Below are positions 1-7,202 of a stretch of 23,213 nucleotides of DNA, piece after piece. Numbering within the stretch: the first letter of the stretch is position 1; each line of letters begins with the position of its first letter. The notes beneath the pieces were generated by a model, which was given only the letters and a program-made list of their open reading frames with translations, was not told the DNA's origin and searched no databases. Both the position numbers and the translations under genes were made by a program. Source of the DNA: an uncultured Oscillospiraceae bacterium (GTDB lineage Bacteria > Bacillota > Clostridia > Oscillospirales > Oscillospiraceae); assembly GCA_910579595.1 (NCBI GenBank), contig CAJTVM010000046.1, positions 1 to 23,213 of the forward strand, written 5' to 3'.

Positions 1-2396
1 AAGGACCGGGTGTTGAAGTTGGAGCTTTTCAGCTCCGGCAGCCAGCGCCGCCGCCCGTACAGGGTGGACACATAGCCGTCCTCCCGGCCCTGCTCCACCA
101 CCCGGTCCATATAGCAGCGCACGCCGGAATAGTGCTCAAAATACTTCTCCATATACTCCCTGGCCTGGGCCACGGTGACGTGGATGTCCTCCGACAGGGA
201 GTAGGCGGAGATGCCATATACGATGCCGAAGTTGACGGCCTTTGCCGCGCGGCGCAGCTCCGGAGGCACCGCGTCCTGGGGAAGCCCGAACACCTGGGAG
301 GCGGTGACGGTGTGGATGTCCACGCCGCTGTTGAAGCCGTCAATCATGGCGCTGTCCCCGGACATATGGGCCAGCAGGCGCAGCTCGATCTGGGAGTAGT
401 CCGCGTCCACCAGCACCTTCCCCGCCGGGGCCGTGAACATCTTCCGCATTTCCGCCCCCAAGGGGGTGCGCACGGGGATATTCTGCAAATTGGGTTCGGT
501 GGAGCTGAGCCGCCCGGTGGCGGTGACGGTGTTCTGGAAGCTGGTGTGGATGCGCCTGTCATCGGCGATCACCTTGCCCAGCCCCTCCACGTAGGTGGAA
601 TTGAGCTTAGTGAGCTGGCGGTAGTCCAGCACCCGGCCCACGATCTCGTGCTGGGGCCGCAGCTTTTCCAGCACCTCGGCGTTGGTGGAGTAGCCGGTTT
701 TCGTCTTTTTCACCGGGGGCAGGCCCAGCTTGTCAAAGAGGATGTGCCCCAGCTGCTTGGGGGAGAGGATGTTGAACTCCTCCCCGGCCAGGGCGTAAAT
801 TTCCTCCATGAGCACGTCAATACCAATTTGAAGCTGTTTTCCGAAATTGCTGAGCGCCTGCCCGTCCACCAGCACCCCGGCGCGCTCCATCCGGGCCAGC
901 ACCGGGCACAGGGGCAGCTCGATATCGGTGAGAACAGACAGGAGGCCGAATTCCTCCAGCTTGGGCTTGAACAAATCGTAAAAGGCCTCAATCCAGGCGG
1001 TGTCCTCGTACCAGGCGGTCTGTGCTTTCAGCCCGTCATCCAGCAGGGAGAAAGCCGTCTCGTCTTTGTAGGCGGCGTTCAGCTCCAATTCCTTTTTGAA
1101 GTAGGACATGGCCAGCTTGCGCAGCTCGTAGCTGCCCGCGGTGGGGTCCAGCAGATAGGCGGCAAGCTCCGTGTCGAAGATGAAGCCCGCCGGCTCGATG
1201 CCTTCGTCCAGCAGGGCGCGGCACAGCTCCTTGATGCCGTGGGCTGCTTTTTTCACCGTGGGGCCGAACAGAGTGCACAGCAGGACATGGTAATCCCCCT
1301 CGTACCGCTCTGCCCGGATATCATAGAGATATGCCTGTTTCCCGTCGCCCTCGGACAGGCCCACCGCCACCCCAGCCAGCTCGGGAAGGGGCAGGACAGC
1401 CACGCGGTCCGCCGCCTCCCACTTGGTCAGGGCCTGCTCAAAGTCCTGCGTTGTAGTGACATCGATGACGTCCACCCGAACCTCCACCGGCTCCTGGCCC
1501 CCGGGCGGGGCAGCGGCAGGGCCGGGGGTGAGCTTCAGCTTGTCGATGAGCTTGTTGAACTCCAACTGGAGCAGCTTTTCATACAAAACAGGCCCGTTGA
1601 AGGGCTGGCGGGCCGCGTCCGACGGGTTGAAGCCCATGGGCGCATCGCAGCGGATGACGGCCAGATCGTAGCTCATCCGGGCGTCCGCCTCCCCCTCGGC
1701 AAGCTTCTTGATGGCGGCGGGCTTGGCCTCGATCTCCGGCAGCTTTTCGTAGATGGCGTCCACCGACTGGTATTTCTGAATCAGGGCCATGGCGGTTTTC
1801 TCCCCCACCCCCTTCACGCCGGGGTAGTTGTCGGAGGAATCCCCCATCAGCGCCTTCAGGTCGATGAGATGGACGGGATCAAAGCCGTATTCCTCCCGGA
1901 ACCCGTCCGGGGTGACGTTCCGGGTGGTGGTCTGGCCCATGCGGGTGGTGACCAGCTTCACCGTGGTGTGATCGTCAATCAGTTGCAGGGAGTCCTTGTC
2001 TCCAGTGACAATCACGGTGTCCCCGCCCTGGGCGGCGTTCACCCGGGACATGGTGCCAAGCAGATCGTCCGCCTCCCAGCCCTCCAGCTCGTACAGGCGG
2101 ATGTTCATGGCGCCCAGCACTTCCTTCAGCACTGGCATCTGCACCGCCAATTCCTCCGGCATCCCCTTGCGCTGGGCCTTGTACCCGGCATACGCCTTGT
2201 GGCGGAAGGTGGGGGCGCGCATATCGAAGGCCACCGCCAGGGCCTCGGGCTGCTCCTCGTCCAGCAGCTTGAGCAGGATGTTCAGAAACCCGAAAATAGC
2301 GTTGGTGGGCAGGCCTTCCCGGGTGGTCAGGTTCTGGCTGACGCCGTAAAAGGCCCGGTTGACGATGGAATTGCCGTCGATGACCATAAGTTTCAT
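1..2396 (-). CDS. polA: DNA polymerase I, 3' end cut by window edge
   Basis: Family-A DNA polymerase for Okazaki-fragment processing and repair. The frame is open from ATG 2396 to the edge, giving 798 codons; roughly the last 60-90 residues, including the VHDE palm motif, are outside. The start is set by GAGGTG seven bases upstream and by the family-typical N-terminus MKLMVIDGNSIVNRAF. Residues 1 to about 290 are the 5'-nuclease domain. Polymerase motif A (DYSQIELR, about 664-671) and the O-helix (RRAAKAVNFGIVYG, about 714-727) are intact. The middle domain looks like a degenerate 3'-5' exonuclease: the stretch near residue 329 where E. coli has DTE reads VAVLPLPEL, and the third exonuclease motif reads YEDTAWI. 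Proofreading is therefore probably absent, as in Bacillus-type PolA. Divergent from padR. Confidence 0.96.
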   Translation of the reverse strand, partial: MKLMVIDGNSIVNRAFYGVSQNLTTREGLPTNAIFGFLNILLKLLDEEQPEALAVAFDMRAPTFRHKAYAGYKAQRKGMPEELAVQMPVLKEVLGAMNIRLYELEGWEADDLLGTMSRVNAAQGGDTVIVTGDKDSLQLIDDHTTVKLVTTRMGQTTTRNVTPDGFREEYGFDPVHLIDLKALMGDSSDNYPGVKGVGEKTAMALIQKYQSVDAIYEKLPEIEAKPAAIKKLAEGEADARMSYDLAVIRCDAPMGFNPSDAARQPFNGPVLYEKLLQLEFNKLIDKLKLTPGPAAAPPGGQEPVEVRVDVIDVTTTQDFEQALTKWEAADRVAVLPLPELAGVAVGLSEGDGKQAYLYDIRAERYEGDYHVLLCTLFGPTVKKAAHGIKELCRALLDEGIEPAGFIFDTELAAYLLDPTAGSYELRKLAMSYFKKELELNAAYKDETAFSLLDDGLKAQTAWYEDTAWIEAFYDLFKPKLEEFGLLSVLTDIELPLCPVLARMERAGVLVDGQALSNFGKQLQIGIDVLMEEIYALAGEEFNILSPKQLGHILFDKLGLPPVKKTKTGYSTNAEVLEKLRPQHEIVGRVLDYRQLTKLNSTYVEGLGKVIADDRRIHTSFQNTVTATGRLSSTEPNLQNIPVRTPLGAEMRKMFTAPAGKVLVDADYSQIELRLLAHMSGDSAMIDGFNSGVDIHTVTASQVFGLPQDAVPPELRRAAKAVNFGIVYGISAYSLSEDIHVTVAQAREYMEKYFEHYSGVRCYMDRVVEQGREDGYVSTLYGRRRWLPELKSSNFNTRS

Positions 2397-2431
2397 AGGG
2401 GACACCTCGCATTTTTAGTCGTGAGTATTTT

Positions 2432-2460
2432 AGTATACCATGATTTCACAGGATTAGCAA
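2432..2460 (-). promoter_or_regulatory. polA promoter, sigma-A type
   Basis: On the minus strand TTGCTA (2460-2455), a 17-bp spacer and TATACT (2437-2432), preceded by TG one base before the -10 (extended -10). It lies about 36 bp upstream of the polA ATG. Confidence 0.75.
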
Positions 2461-2506
2461 GCAAGGCCGGAGGGGGTGGCCCCGGCAAAAATTTTGCGCT
2501 GACCCC

Positions 2507-2550
2507 TTGACAAATATTACGGTTACTGATACAATCACTACAGTAACCGT
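2507..2550 (+). promoter_or_regulatory. padR promoter with overlapping 10-bp inverted-repeat operator
   Basis: TTGACA (2507-2512), 17-bp spacer, TACAAT (2530-2535). A perfect inverted repeat, ACGGTTACTG (2519-2528) and CAGTAACCGT (2541-2550), flanks the -10 box with a 12-bp spacer. A repressor bound there would block RNA polymerase. Its position directly before a PadR gene suggests autorepression; many PadR proteins bind such palindromes at their own promoters. Confidence 0.8.
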
Positions 2551-2566
2551 AGCAAGGAGGGATGTT

Positions 2567-2992
2567 ATGCGGGACAACAGAAAGGGCGGCGCGCTGACGG
2601 AGGTGACCTTTTATATCCTGCTGGCGCTGCACACGCCCCGCCACGGCTATGCCGTGATGCAGTTTATTGAGGAGAAAACCGGCGGGCGGCTGTCTCTGGG
2701 AGCGGGGACGCTGTACGGAGCGCTGAACTCTCTCCAGGAAAAGGGCTGGATCGCGCCTGCCGAAGGCGGCGGCGGAGGGCGAAAAAAGGAGTACGCGGTG
2801 ACTCCCCTGGGGCGGGAAATCGCGGAACGTGAGCTGGCGCGGCTGAACGAACTGGCGGCCGTGGCGGTGGAGATCATAGGAGGTGCGCGGGATGAGCAAA
2901 AAGTGTTACCGGTTCTTCTGGAGCCTGACGGGAGCCCAGGCAAAGTGGCTGAACAAGATGTCGGACAGGGGCTGGCGGCTGGCGCGTACTGA
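2567..2992 (+). CDS. PadR family transcriptional regulator
   Basis: Winged-helix repressor of 141 residues. The core reads LTEVTFYILLALHTPRHGYA, then GAGTLYGALNSLQEKGWI, then KKEYAVTPLG, the classic PadR layout with helices in residues 9-65 and the wing at about 66-82. ATG 2567 has AAGGAGG six bases upstream; an earlier in-frame start at 2507 would lie inside the promoter. The first 108 residues match the short PadR proteins that pair with DUF2812 genes. The last 33 residues are read from an alternative frame of the downstream gene, an overlap of 101 bases, and look non-native. It probably represses itself and the DUF2812 gene, so the two form one operon. The inducing signal is unknown. Confidence 0.88.
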   Translation: MRDNRKGGALTEVTFYILLALHTPRHGYAVMQFIEEKTGGRLSLGAGTLYGALNSLQEKGWIAPAEGGGGGRKKEYAVTPLGREIAERELARLNELAAVAVEIIGGARDEQKVLPVLLEPDGSPGKVAEQDVGQGLAAGAY

Positions 2993-3479
2993 GAAGCTGC
3001 TGTACGAGTTTGAGCCGTGCGGGCCTGGACAGTACCGTTACTGTGTGGAGTTCGTGGGCCACAAGTCCAGGGAGGACGCGGACCGGTACGTCCGCTTCCT
3101 GGAGGACTGCGGGTGCCGGGTGTTTTTTAAGAATGTCAACCTCAACTGGAACGTGGGCAAGGTGGAGGTGCGCCCCTGGGCGGAAAAGGGTGGGAGACTT
3201 GCCTCCAACGCCACCACCTATAACCGGGAGCTGCTCATCGTGGAAAAAGAGAACGACGGCAGACCCTTTGAGCTGCACACCACCTGCGAGGACAGGGCAC
3301 GGTATCTAAAGGATTGCAGGCGTCCGGTCCTGTTCCTGTTTGTGATGATGGCGGCGGCAGGAATCTGGAAGCGATCCTGGCTGGCGGGGATATTTGCCGT
3401 GCTGGCATTGGCGGCGCTGGTTTGGTATCAGATTGCGCTGGCCAAGTTAAAAAGGAGAAGTGAGCTGGAGGAATTGTGA
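2892..3479 (+). CDS. DUF2812 domain-containing membrane protein
   Basis: 195 residues. The N-terminal part (about 5-125) carries the DUF2812 pattern: KKCYRFFWSLTGAQAKWLNKMSDRGWRL follows the usual 'E..WLN.MA..GW.L' opening, with several aromatic residues and Cys. It is followed by one or two hydrophobic segments (about 147-163 and 166-183) and a basic tail. ATG 2892 is chosen because AGGAGGT ends seven bases upstream; a GTG nine bases earlier overlaps that site. In Firmicutes DUF2812 genes often follow a PadR gene, as here, and are thought to be PadR-controlled membrane proteins, possibly envelope-stress related; the biochemical function is unknown. The gene overlaps the padR 3' end. Confidence 0.85.
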   Translation: MSKKCYRFFWSLTGAQAKWLNKMSDRGWRLARTEKLLYEFEPCGPGQYRYCVEFVGHKSREDADRYVRFLEDCGCRVFFKNVNLNWNVGKVEVRPWAEKGGRLASNATTYNRELLIVEKENDGRPFELHTTCEDRARYLKDCRRPVLFLFVMMAAAGIWKRSWLAGIFAVLALAALVWYQIALAKLKRRSELEEL

Positions 3480-3492
3480 CCGCAACGCGGCA

Positions 3493-3534
3493 AAAGGGGC
3501 GGCTTCCCGAACGGGAAACCGCCCCTTTGGGGTT
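3493..3534. terminator. Bidirectional hairpin between DUF2812 gene and spo0A
   Basis: AAAGGGGCGG/CCGCCCCTTT with an inner TTCCCG/CGGGAA stem (3493-3528), followed on the plus strand by GGGGTTTT and on the minus strand by TTTTG. It sits between two convergent genes. The U-tracts are short, so efficiency is uncertain. Confidence 0.7.
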
Positions 3535-3558
3535 TTATGCGGCGGAAACGGCAGGCGC

Positions 3559-4320
3559 TTACCCGATCCGCCGGTCATCGTCCAACGAGATCCGGTCGGC
3601 GATCATGGCGATGAATTCGCTGTTGGTGGGCTTGCCCTTGGCGTTGGACACGGTGTAGCCGAAATACTTTTGCAGCGTCTCCAGATCGCCCCGGTCCCAG
3701 GCCACCTCGATGGCGTGGCGGATGGCCCGCTCCACCCGGCTGGCAGTGGTGCCGAACTTTTTGGCTACGGCGGGATAGAGCACCTTGGTCACCGCGTTGA
3801 TCACCTCCATGTCAGCCACCGCCAGGGTGATGGCCTCCCGGAGGTACTGGTAGCCCTTGATGTGGGCGGGTACGCCGATGTCATGGATGATGGCGGTGAC
3901 CTGCCGCTCCAGATCCCGGGCCTTGGCCTCCTCCCGCACGTCCTCCATGCTGGGCGCGGTGGTAAGGCGGCGGGTGCGCTCAATCACCGTCTGGGCCCGA
4001 CAGGGCTTGAGCATACAGTAGTCGCCGCCGCACTGGGAGATCTGCTCGGCCAGGTTGGGGCCGCTGAAGGCGGACAGCACCAGCACCCGGGGCCGGTTGG
4101 ATCCCAGCCGCTCCAGCACCTCCAGCCCGTCCATGCCGGCCAGCATCAGATCCATCACCACCACGTCGGGCCGGTGGCGGCTGATCAGATCCAGCAGCTC
4201 CTCCCCGCTGCCGGTCTGCCCGACGATGTCCAAATCAGGCTCTTTCTCCATCACTTCCGCCAGCATCCGGCGGAATTCCTCCGCGGCGTCTGCCAACACA
4301 ATCCGTTTCTGTTCTTCCAT
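3559..4320 (-). CDS. spo0A: Sporulation transcription factor Spo0A
   Basis: Master response regulator of sporulation entry, 253 residues. The receiver domain (about 5-120) has phospho-acceptor Asp57 in VVVMDLMLAGMDG, Ser in LSAF at the switch position and Lys in LKPC. The C-terminal DNA-binding domain contains IIHDIGVPAHIKGYQYLREAI and the near-invariant Spo0A recognition helix RVERAIRHAIEVAW (about 193-206). The start at 4320 (MEEQKRIVLAD) has an AAAGGAAAGGG site upstream; the longer form from 4362 lacks one. Oddities: the second Mg-binding acidic residue (Asp11 in B. subtilis) is Ala12 here, and the usual DxxMP Pro is Ala. spoIVB, a common upstream neighbour, is absent; the gene is alone between its promoter and a convergent terminator. 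Confidence 0.97.
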   Translation of the reverse strand: MEEQKRIVLADAAEEFRRMLAEVMEKEPDLDIVGQTGSGEELLDLISRHRPDVVVMDLMLAGMDGLEVLERLGSNRPRVLVLSAFSGPNLAEQISQCGGDYCMLKPCRAQTVIERTRRLTTAPSMEDVREEAKARDLERQVTAIIHDIGVPAHIKGYQYLREAITLAVADMEVINAVTKVLYPAVAKKFGTTASRVERAIRHAIEVAWDRGDLETLQKYFGYTVSNAKGKPTNSEFIAMIADRISLDDDRRIG

Positions 4321-4377
4321 AAGCGTACCCTTTCCTTTCCATGGACTGGAATTAATTACCATATTTTGCTAATCACT

Positions 4378-4406
4378 AAAATACCACACATTCCTCCACA
4401 TGGCAA
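4378..4406 (-). promoter_or_regulatory. spo0A promoter, sigma-A type
   Basis: Minus strand TTGCCA (4406-4401), 17-bp spacer, TATTTT (4383-4378), giving a start of transcription near 4371 and a leader of about 50 bases. Confidence 0.6.
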
Positions 4407-4436
4407 GGATTTTTTTCCATTTCCTGCAAAGTTTTC

Positions 4437-4443
4437 TTCGACA
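4437..4443 (-). promoter_or_regulatory. 0A box upstream of spo0A
   Basis: Minus strand TGTCGAA (4443-4437), an exact match to the Spo0A binding consensus, 31 bp upstream of the predicted -35 box and about 117 bp from the spo0A start. This fits direct autoregulation by Spo0A~P, known in Bacillus and Clostridium. A single 7-mer can occur by chance; position and orientation support it. Confidence 0.6.
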
Positions 4444-4525
4444 TGGTTTTCCATATAATTCAATTTCCCTCTCAAACCGCCTGCCTCCCAAGGGGTTTTG
4501 AACGCCCCGCAGGCGCCGGAACCAT

Positions 4526-4554
4526 TTGCGTTTTTGTCCATAGTGTGGTACCAT
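4526..4554 (+). promoter_or_regulatory. Candidate pullulanase promoter
   Basis: TTGCGT (4526-4531), 17-bp spacer, TACCAT (4549-4554), about 74 bp before the gene. No catabolite-response element was recognised. Together with the spo0A promoter, the 0A box and this site, the 307-bp gap 4321-4627 is accounted for; nothing else was seen in it. Confidence 0.45.
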
Positions 4555-4627
4555 ATGTTCGCACTGGAAAAGCGCGGAACTCGGCCCCTCTCCCGCTTCC
4601 AAATTCTGACAAGCAAGGGTGACGTCC

Positions 4628-6586
4628 GTGGAAACGACAGGGAGGACAAGATACGGCAAACGGTTTGACTGGAAATACGGCTACAACGGCAGCGATCTGG
4701 GGGCCATCTGCACCGGTGCGCGCACCGTGTTCAAGGTGTGGAGCCCGGAGGCGGACCGGGTAGAGCTGTCCCTTTACCGGGACGACGCCTCCCCCGCTTG
4801 GCGGATTCTCCCCATGCGCCGCCGGGACAGGGGCGTGTGGTCGGTCATTGTGGAGGGGGATCTCCACGGCATCTACTACGACTATACGGTGGAGCGGGAC
4901 GGCAAAGCCGTCCACACCGCCGACCCCTACGCCCATGCCTGCGGCCGCAACGGGGTGCGCAGCATGGCGGTGGATCTCCCCCGCACCAACCCGGAGGGCT
5001 GGTGGCGGGACGCGGCCCCACCCGCCCAGGCTGAGCACATCATCTATGAGCTGCACGTAAAGGACTTTTCCCACCATCCCGCCAGCGGCGTCCCGGCGGA
5101 GTACCGGGGCAAGTTCAAGGCGTTCTCCTACCGGGACGGGGACGGGCGGCTCCCCCTGTGTATGTCCCATCTGAAAAATCTGGGGGTCACCCACGTCCAG
5201 CTCCTGCCCATCGCCGACTTCGCTACCGTGGACGAGGACGGCGGCGGCAGCCAGTACAACTGGGGCTACGACCCCATGAACCTCAATGTCCCCGAGGGCA
5301 GCTACGCCACCGATCCGGCGGACGGGGCCGTCCGCATCCGGGAGTGCAAGGAGATGATCCAGGCCCTCCACCAGAACGGCCTGCGGGTCATTATGGACGT
5401 GGTGTATAACCACACCTTCTACGCCGATTCCTGGCTGGAGCGCACCGCGCCGGGATACTACTACCGCCGCCGCCCCAACGGGGCGCTGTCCAACGGCTCA
5501 GGCTGCGGCAACGATGTGGCGGCGGGCCGGATCATGGTGGACAACTATATCGCCAACTCCGTGCTGTACTGGGCGCGGGAATACCATGTGGACGGCTTCC
5601 GCTTCGATCTCATGGGCCTGATGACGGTGGAGCTGATGAACCGCATCCGCCGGGAACTGGATTTGGTATTTGGCCCCGGGGAAAAGCTGCTGTACGGCGA
5701 GCCGTGGCGGGCGGGGGACTCCCCCATGGAGGCGGACACCCACCCCGCGGTGAAAGCCTGCCTGCCCCTGTTCCACCCCGGCATCGCCGTGTTCTGCGAC
5801 AACACCCGGGACGCCGTCAAGGGCAGCTGCTTTGACGCCCGCGCCCCTGGCTTTGTCAGCGGCGGGGAGGGGCTGGAGCACGACATTTTGCAGGCCGCCG
5901 CCGGATGGCCCGATGGAGCCTGGGAATTTTCCCCCAGGGATCCCTCCCAGCTCATTGTTTACCTGTCCTGCCACGACAATTTCACACTGTGGGACAAGCT
6001 GGCCCTGTGCGCCTCAGCAGGGGAGGGCATCCCCGGCCCCGATGCTTTCCGCCCCTGCCGGGACAATTTGCTCGCGCAGAACCGGTTAGCGGCGTTTATC
6101 TGCTTCACCTGCCCCGGCATCCCCTTCCTCCAGGCCGGGGAGGAGTTCGGCCGCACCAAGCTGGGGGACTGCAACAGCTACCGCTCCCCGCCGGAGGTGA
6201 ACCGGCTGGACTGGGACCGGGCGTGGCGGTTCGGGTGGCTCACGGACTACTACCGGGGGCTGATCCGGCTGCGCAAGGCCCTGCCGGGGCTGCGGGACAA
6301 GTCACGGGACGTGTCCCGGCGGATCACAGATCACGCCGTGCCCGCCCCCCATGTGGTATCATTCCAGGTGGACCAGGGCGGCCCGGAAGGGGAACCCCTG
6401 CTCATTGTCTACAACGCCTCGGCACTGGACTACTCCCTGCCCCTGCCCCCCGGACGGTGGATTGTCCGGGCGGACGGCCAGTGGGCGGATCAGCACCGCC
6501 CCGCCGGACAGGACGGGGAGCATATCACCGTCCCCCCGTGCAGCGGGATGCTGCTGTTGCGCCTGCGGGACGGACATCTCGAATAA
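4628..6586 (+). CDS. pulA: Type I pullulanase (GH13 alpha-1,6-glucosidase)
   Basis: Debranching enzyme cleaving alpha-1,6 bonds of pullulan, glycogen or limit dextrins. 652 residues without a signal peptide, so cytoplasmic. A CBM48-like N-terminal beta domain (about 25-105, TVFKVWSPEADRVELSLY) precedes the GH13 barrel. The type I signature YNWGYDP is at 210-216. Catalytic regions: DVVYNHT (257-263), GFRFDLMG with nucleophile Asp327, YGEPW with acid/base Glu358, and CHDN with His449-Asp450. A beta-sandwich follows to the C-terminus. The GTG at 4628 is preferred because CAAGGG lies eight bases upstream; GTG 4619 is the alternative. No other glycogen genes are adjacent. It acts alone here, with its own promoter and a strong terminator, and likely trims imported maltodextrins or storage glycogen. 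Confidence 0.93.
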   Translation: METTGRTRYGKRFDWKYGYNGSDLGAICTGARTVFKVWSPEADRVELSLYRDDASPAWRILPMRRRDRGVWSVIVEGDLHGIYYDYTVERDGKAVHTADPYAHACGRNGVRSMAVDLPRTNPEGWWRDAAPPAQAEHIIYELHVKDFSHHPASGVPAEYRGKFKAFSYRDGDGRLPLCMSHLKNLGVTHVQLLPIADFATVDEDGGGSQYNWGYDPMNLNVPEGSYATDPADGAVRIRECKEMIQALHQNGLRVIMDVVYNHTFYADSWLERTAPGYYYRRRPNGALSNGSGCGNDVAAGRIMVDNYIANSVLYWAREYHVDGFRFDLMGLMTVELMNRIRRELDLVFGPGEKLLYGEPWRAGDSPMEADTHPAVKACLPLFHPGIAVFCDNTRDAVKGSCFDARAPGFVSGGEGLEHDILQAAAGWPDGAWEFSPRDPSQLIVYLSCHDNFTLWDKLALCASAGEGIPGPDAFRPCRDNLLAQNRLAAFICFTCPGIPFLQAGEEFGRTKLGDCNSYRSPPEVNRLDWDRAWRFGWLTDYYRGLIRLRKALPGLRDKSRDVSRRITDHAVPAPHVVSFQVDQGGPEGEPLLIVYNASALDYSLPLPPGRWIVRADGQWADQHRPAGQDGEHITVPPCSGMLLLRLRDGHLE

Positions 6587-6591
6587 AGCGC

Positions 6592-6629
6592 GCAGGGGCG
6601 CCGTGCGGTGCACGGCGCCCCTGCTTTTT
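6592..6629. terminator. Strong intrinsic terminator after pulA
   Basis: Perfect 15-bp stem GCAGGGGCGCCGTGC (6592-6606) with GCACGGCGCCCCTGC (6610-6624), GGT loop, then TTTTT (6625-6629). The T-run overlaps the stop codon of the convergent HTH gene. Confidence 0.92.
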
Positions 6630-6972
6630 ACCCGGTGAGCAGCTCGTCCACCGGCACGCCGTACAGCTTGGCCAGCGCCATCAGGTTGGCGGTGCTTGGT
6701 TCCGATGTGCCGTTTTCCCACTTGCTGACAGCCTGACGGCTGACGCCCAGGGCCTCGGCCACGTACTCCTGGGTGTAGCCTGCGGCGGTGCGGCGGGCCT
6801 TGAGGGCCTCGCCCAGGCTTTTGGCCTGTTCAGGCGATCCACCCCGGTCTTTGTCGGAGCGCAGGTACTTCAGCAGGGCGCGGATAAGGAGCACAAACAG
6901 AAAAATGGACGGAATACAAAGTATGATGATCATGATCAGCGAGGGAAAGATTGCATAGAAATTGTTATACAT
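6628..6972 (-). CDS. Membrane-anchored HTH (Cro/CI-type) regulator
   Basis: 114 residues with unusual order: a single N-terminal transmembrane helix (about 8-33, FPSLIMIIILCIPSIFLFVLLI), a charged linker, then a Cro/CI HTH domain (about 52-112) with recognition segment GVSRQAVSKWENGTSEPS. ATG 6972 has AAAGGAGGTTA immediately upstream; the longer frame to 7041 runs into the palindrome and is rejected. It therefore binds DNA from the inner face of the membrane, or the TM segment senses membrane state. A palindrome 65 bp upstream (7037-7053) is a likely operator. The same palindrome precedes a second HTH/TM gene at 21641-22288. Targets and ligand are unknown. Confidence 0.85.
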   Translation of the reverse strand: MYNNFYAIFPSLIMIIILCIPSIFLFVLLIRALLKYLRSDKDRGGSPEQAKSLGEALKARRTAAGYTQEYVAEALGVSRQAVSKWENGTSEPSTANLMALAKLYGVPVDELLTG

Positions 6973-7036
6973 AAGATAACCTCCTTTAGATGGGTCCAGT
7001 TTATCGAAAAGCCCCGGTTGCGTCCACCAAATATGG

Positions 7037-7053
7037 CGCAACTATCAGTTGCG
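7037..7053. promoter_or_regulatory. Palindromic operator CGCAAC-N5-GTTGCG, copy 1
   Basis: CGCAAC (7037-7042), TATCA, GTTGCG (7048-7053). An extra GTTGCG half-site is at 7017-7022, closer to the gene. It lies upstream of the HTH/TM gene at 6628-6972. No convincing -35/-10 pair was found between it and the gene. Confidence 0.65.
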
Positions 7054-7141
7054 GGGATTTTTTTCCGACAAACCGCCCCAGCTTCAGCCCACAAACAGGA
7101 GGTACGGACGGGCCTCAGCCAGCACACGCTGCAAAGGCCCC

Positions 7142-7191
7142 AGCTTAAAGTTTCTTTTTCGCTTCCTTTTTCTTCTCAAAGAAAAAGGAAG
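7142..7191. repeat. Hairpin repeat, copy 1 (3' of murE-like gene)
   Basis: Begins AGCTTAAAG and ends in a 13-bp perfect hairpin CTTCCTTTTTCTT (7162-7174) / AAGAAAAAGGAAG (7179-7191). A near-identical copy is at 17696-17742. Both copies stand just past the stop codon of a minus-strand gene. No U-tract follows on either strand, so it may protect mRNA 3' ends rather than terminate. The rest of the gap 6973-7202, apart from the operator, shows no gene. Confidence 0.75.
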
Positions 7192-7202
7192 GCCCTTGAC
7201 CT

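Noticed and set aside
132..2510. 792-codon open frame on the plus strand
   Set aside because: It is antisense to polA, which has all family motifs. Its translation is Gly/His/Val/Leu-rich with no recognisable domain; such frames are common opposite GC-rich genes.
4408..4430. Sigma-H-like -35 element (GCAGGAAAT) upstream of spo0A
   Set aside because: The only GAAT -10 candidate is about 22 bases away, too far for sigma-H; a normal sigma-A pair explains the promoter better.
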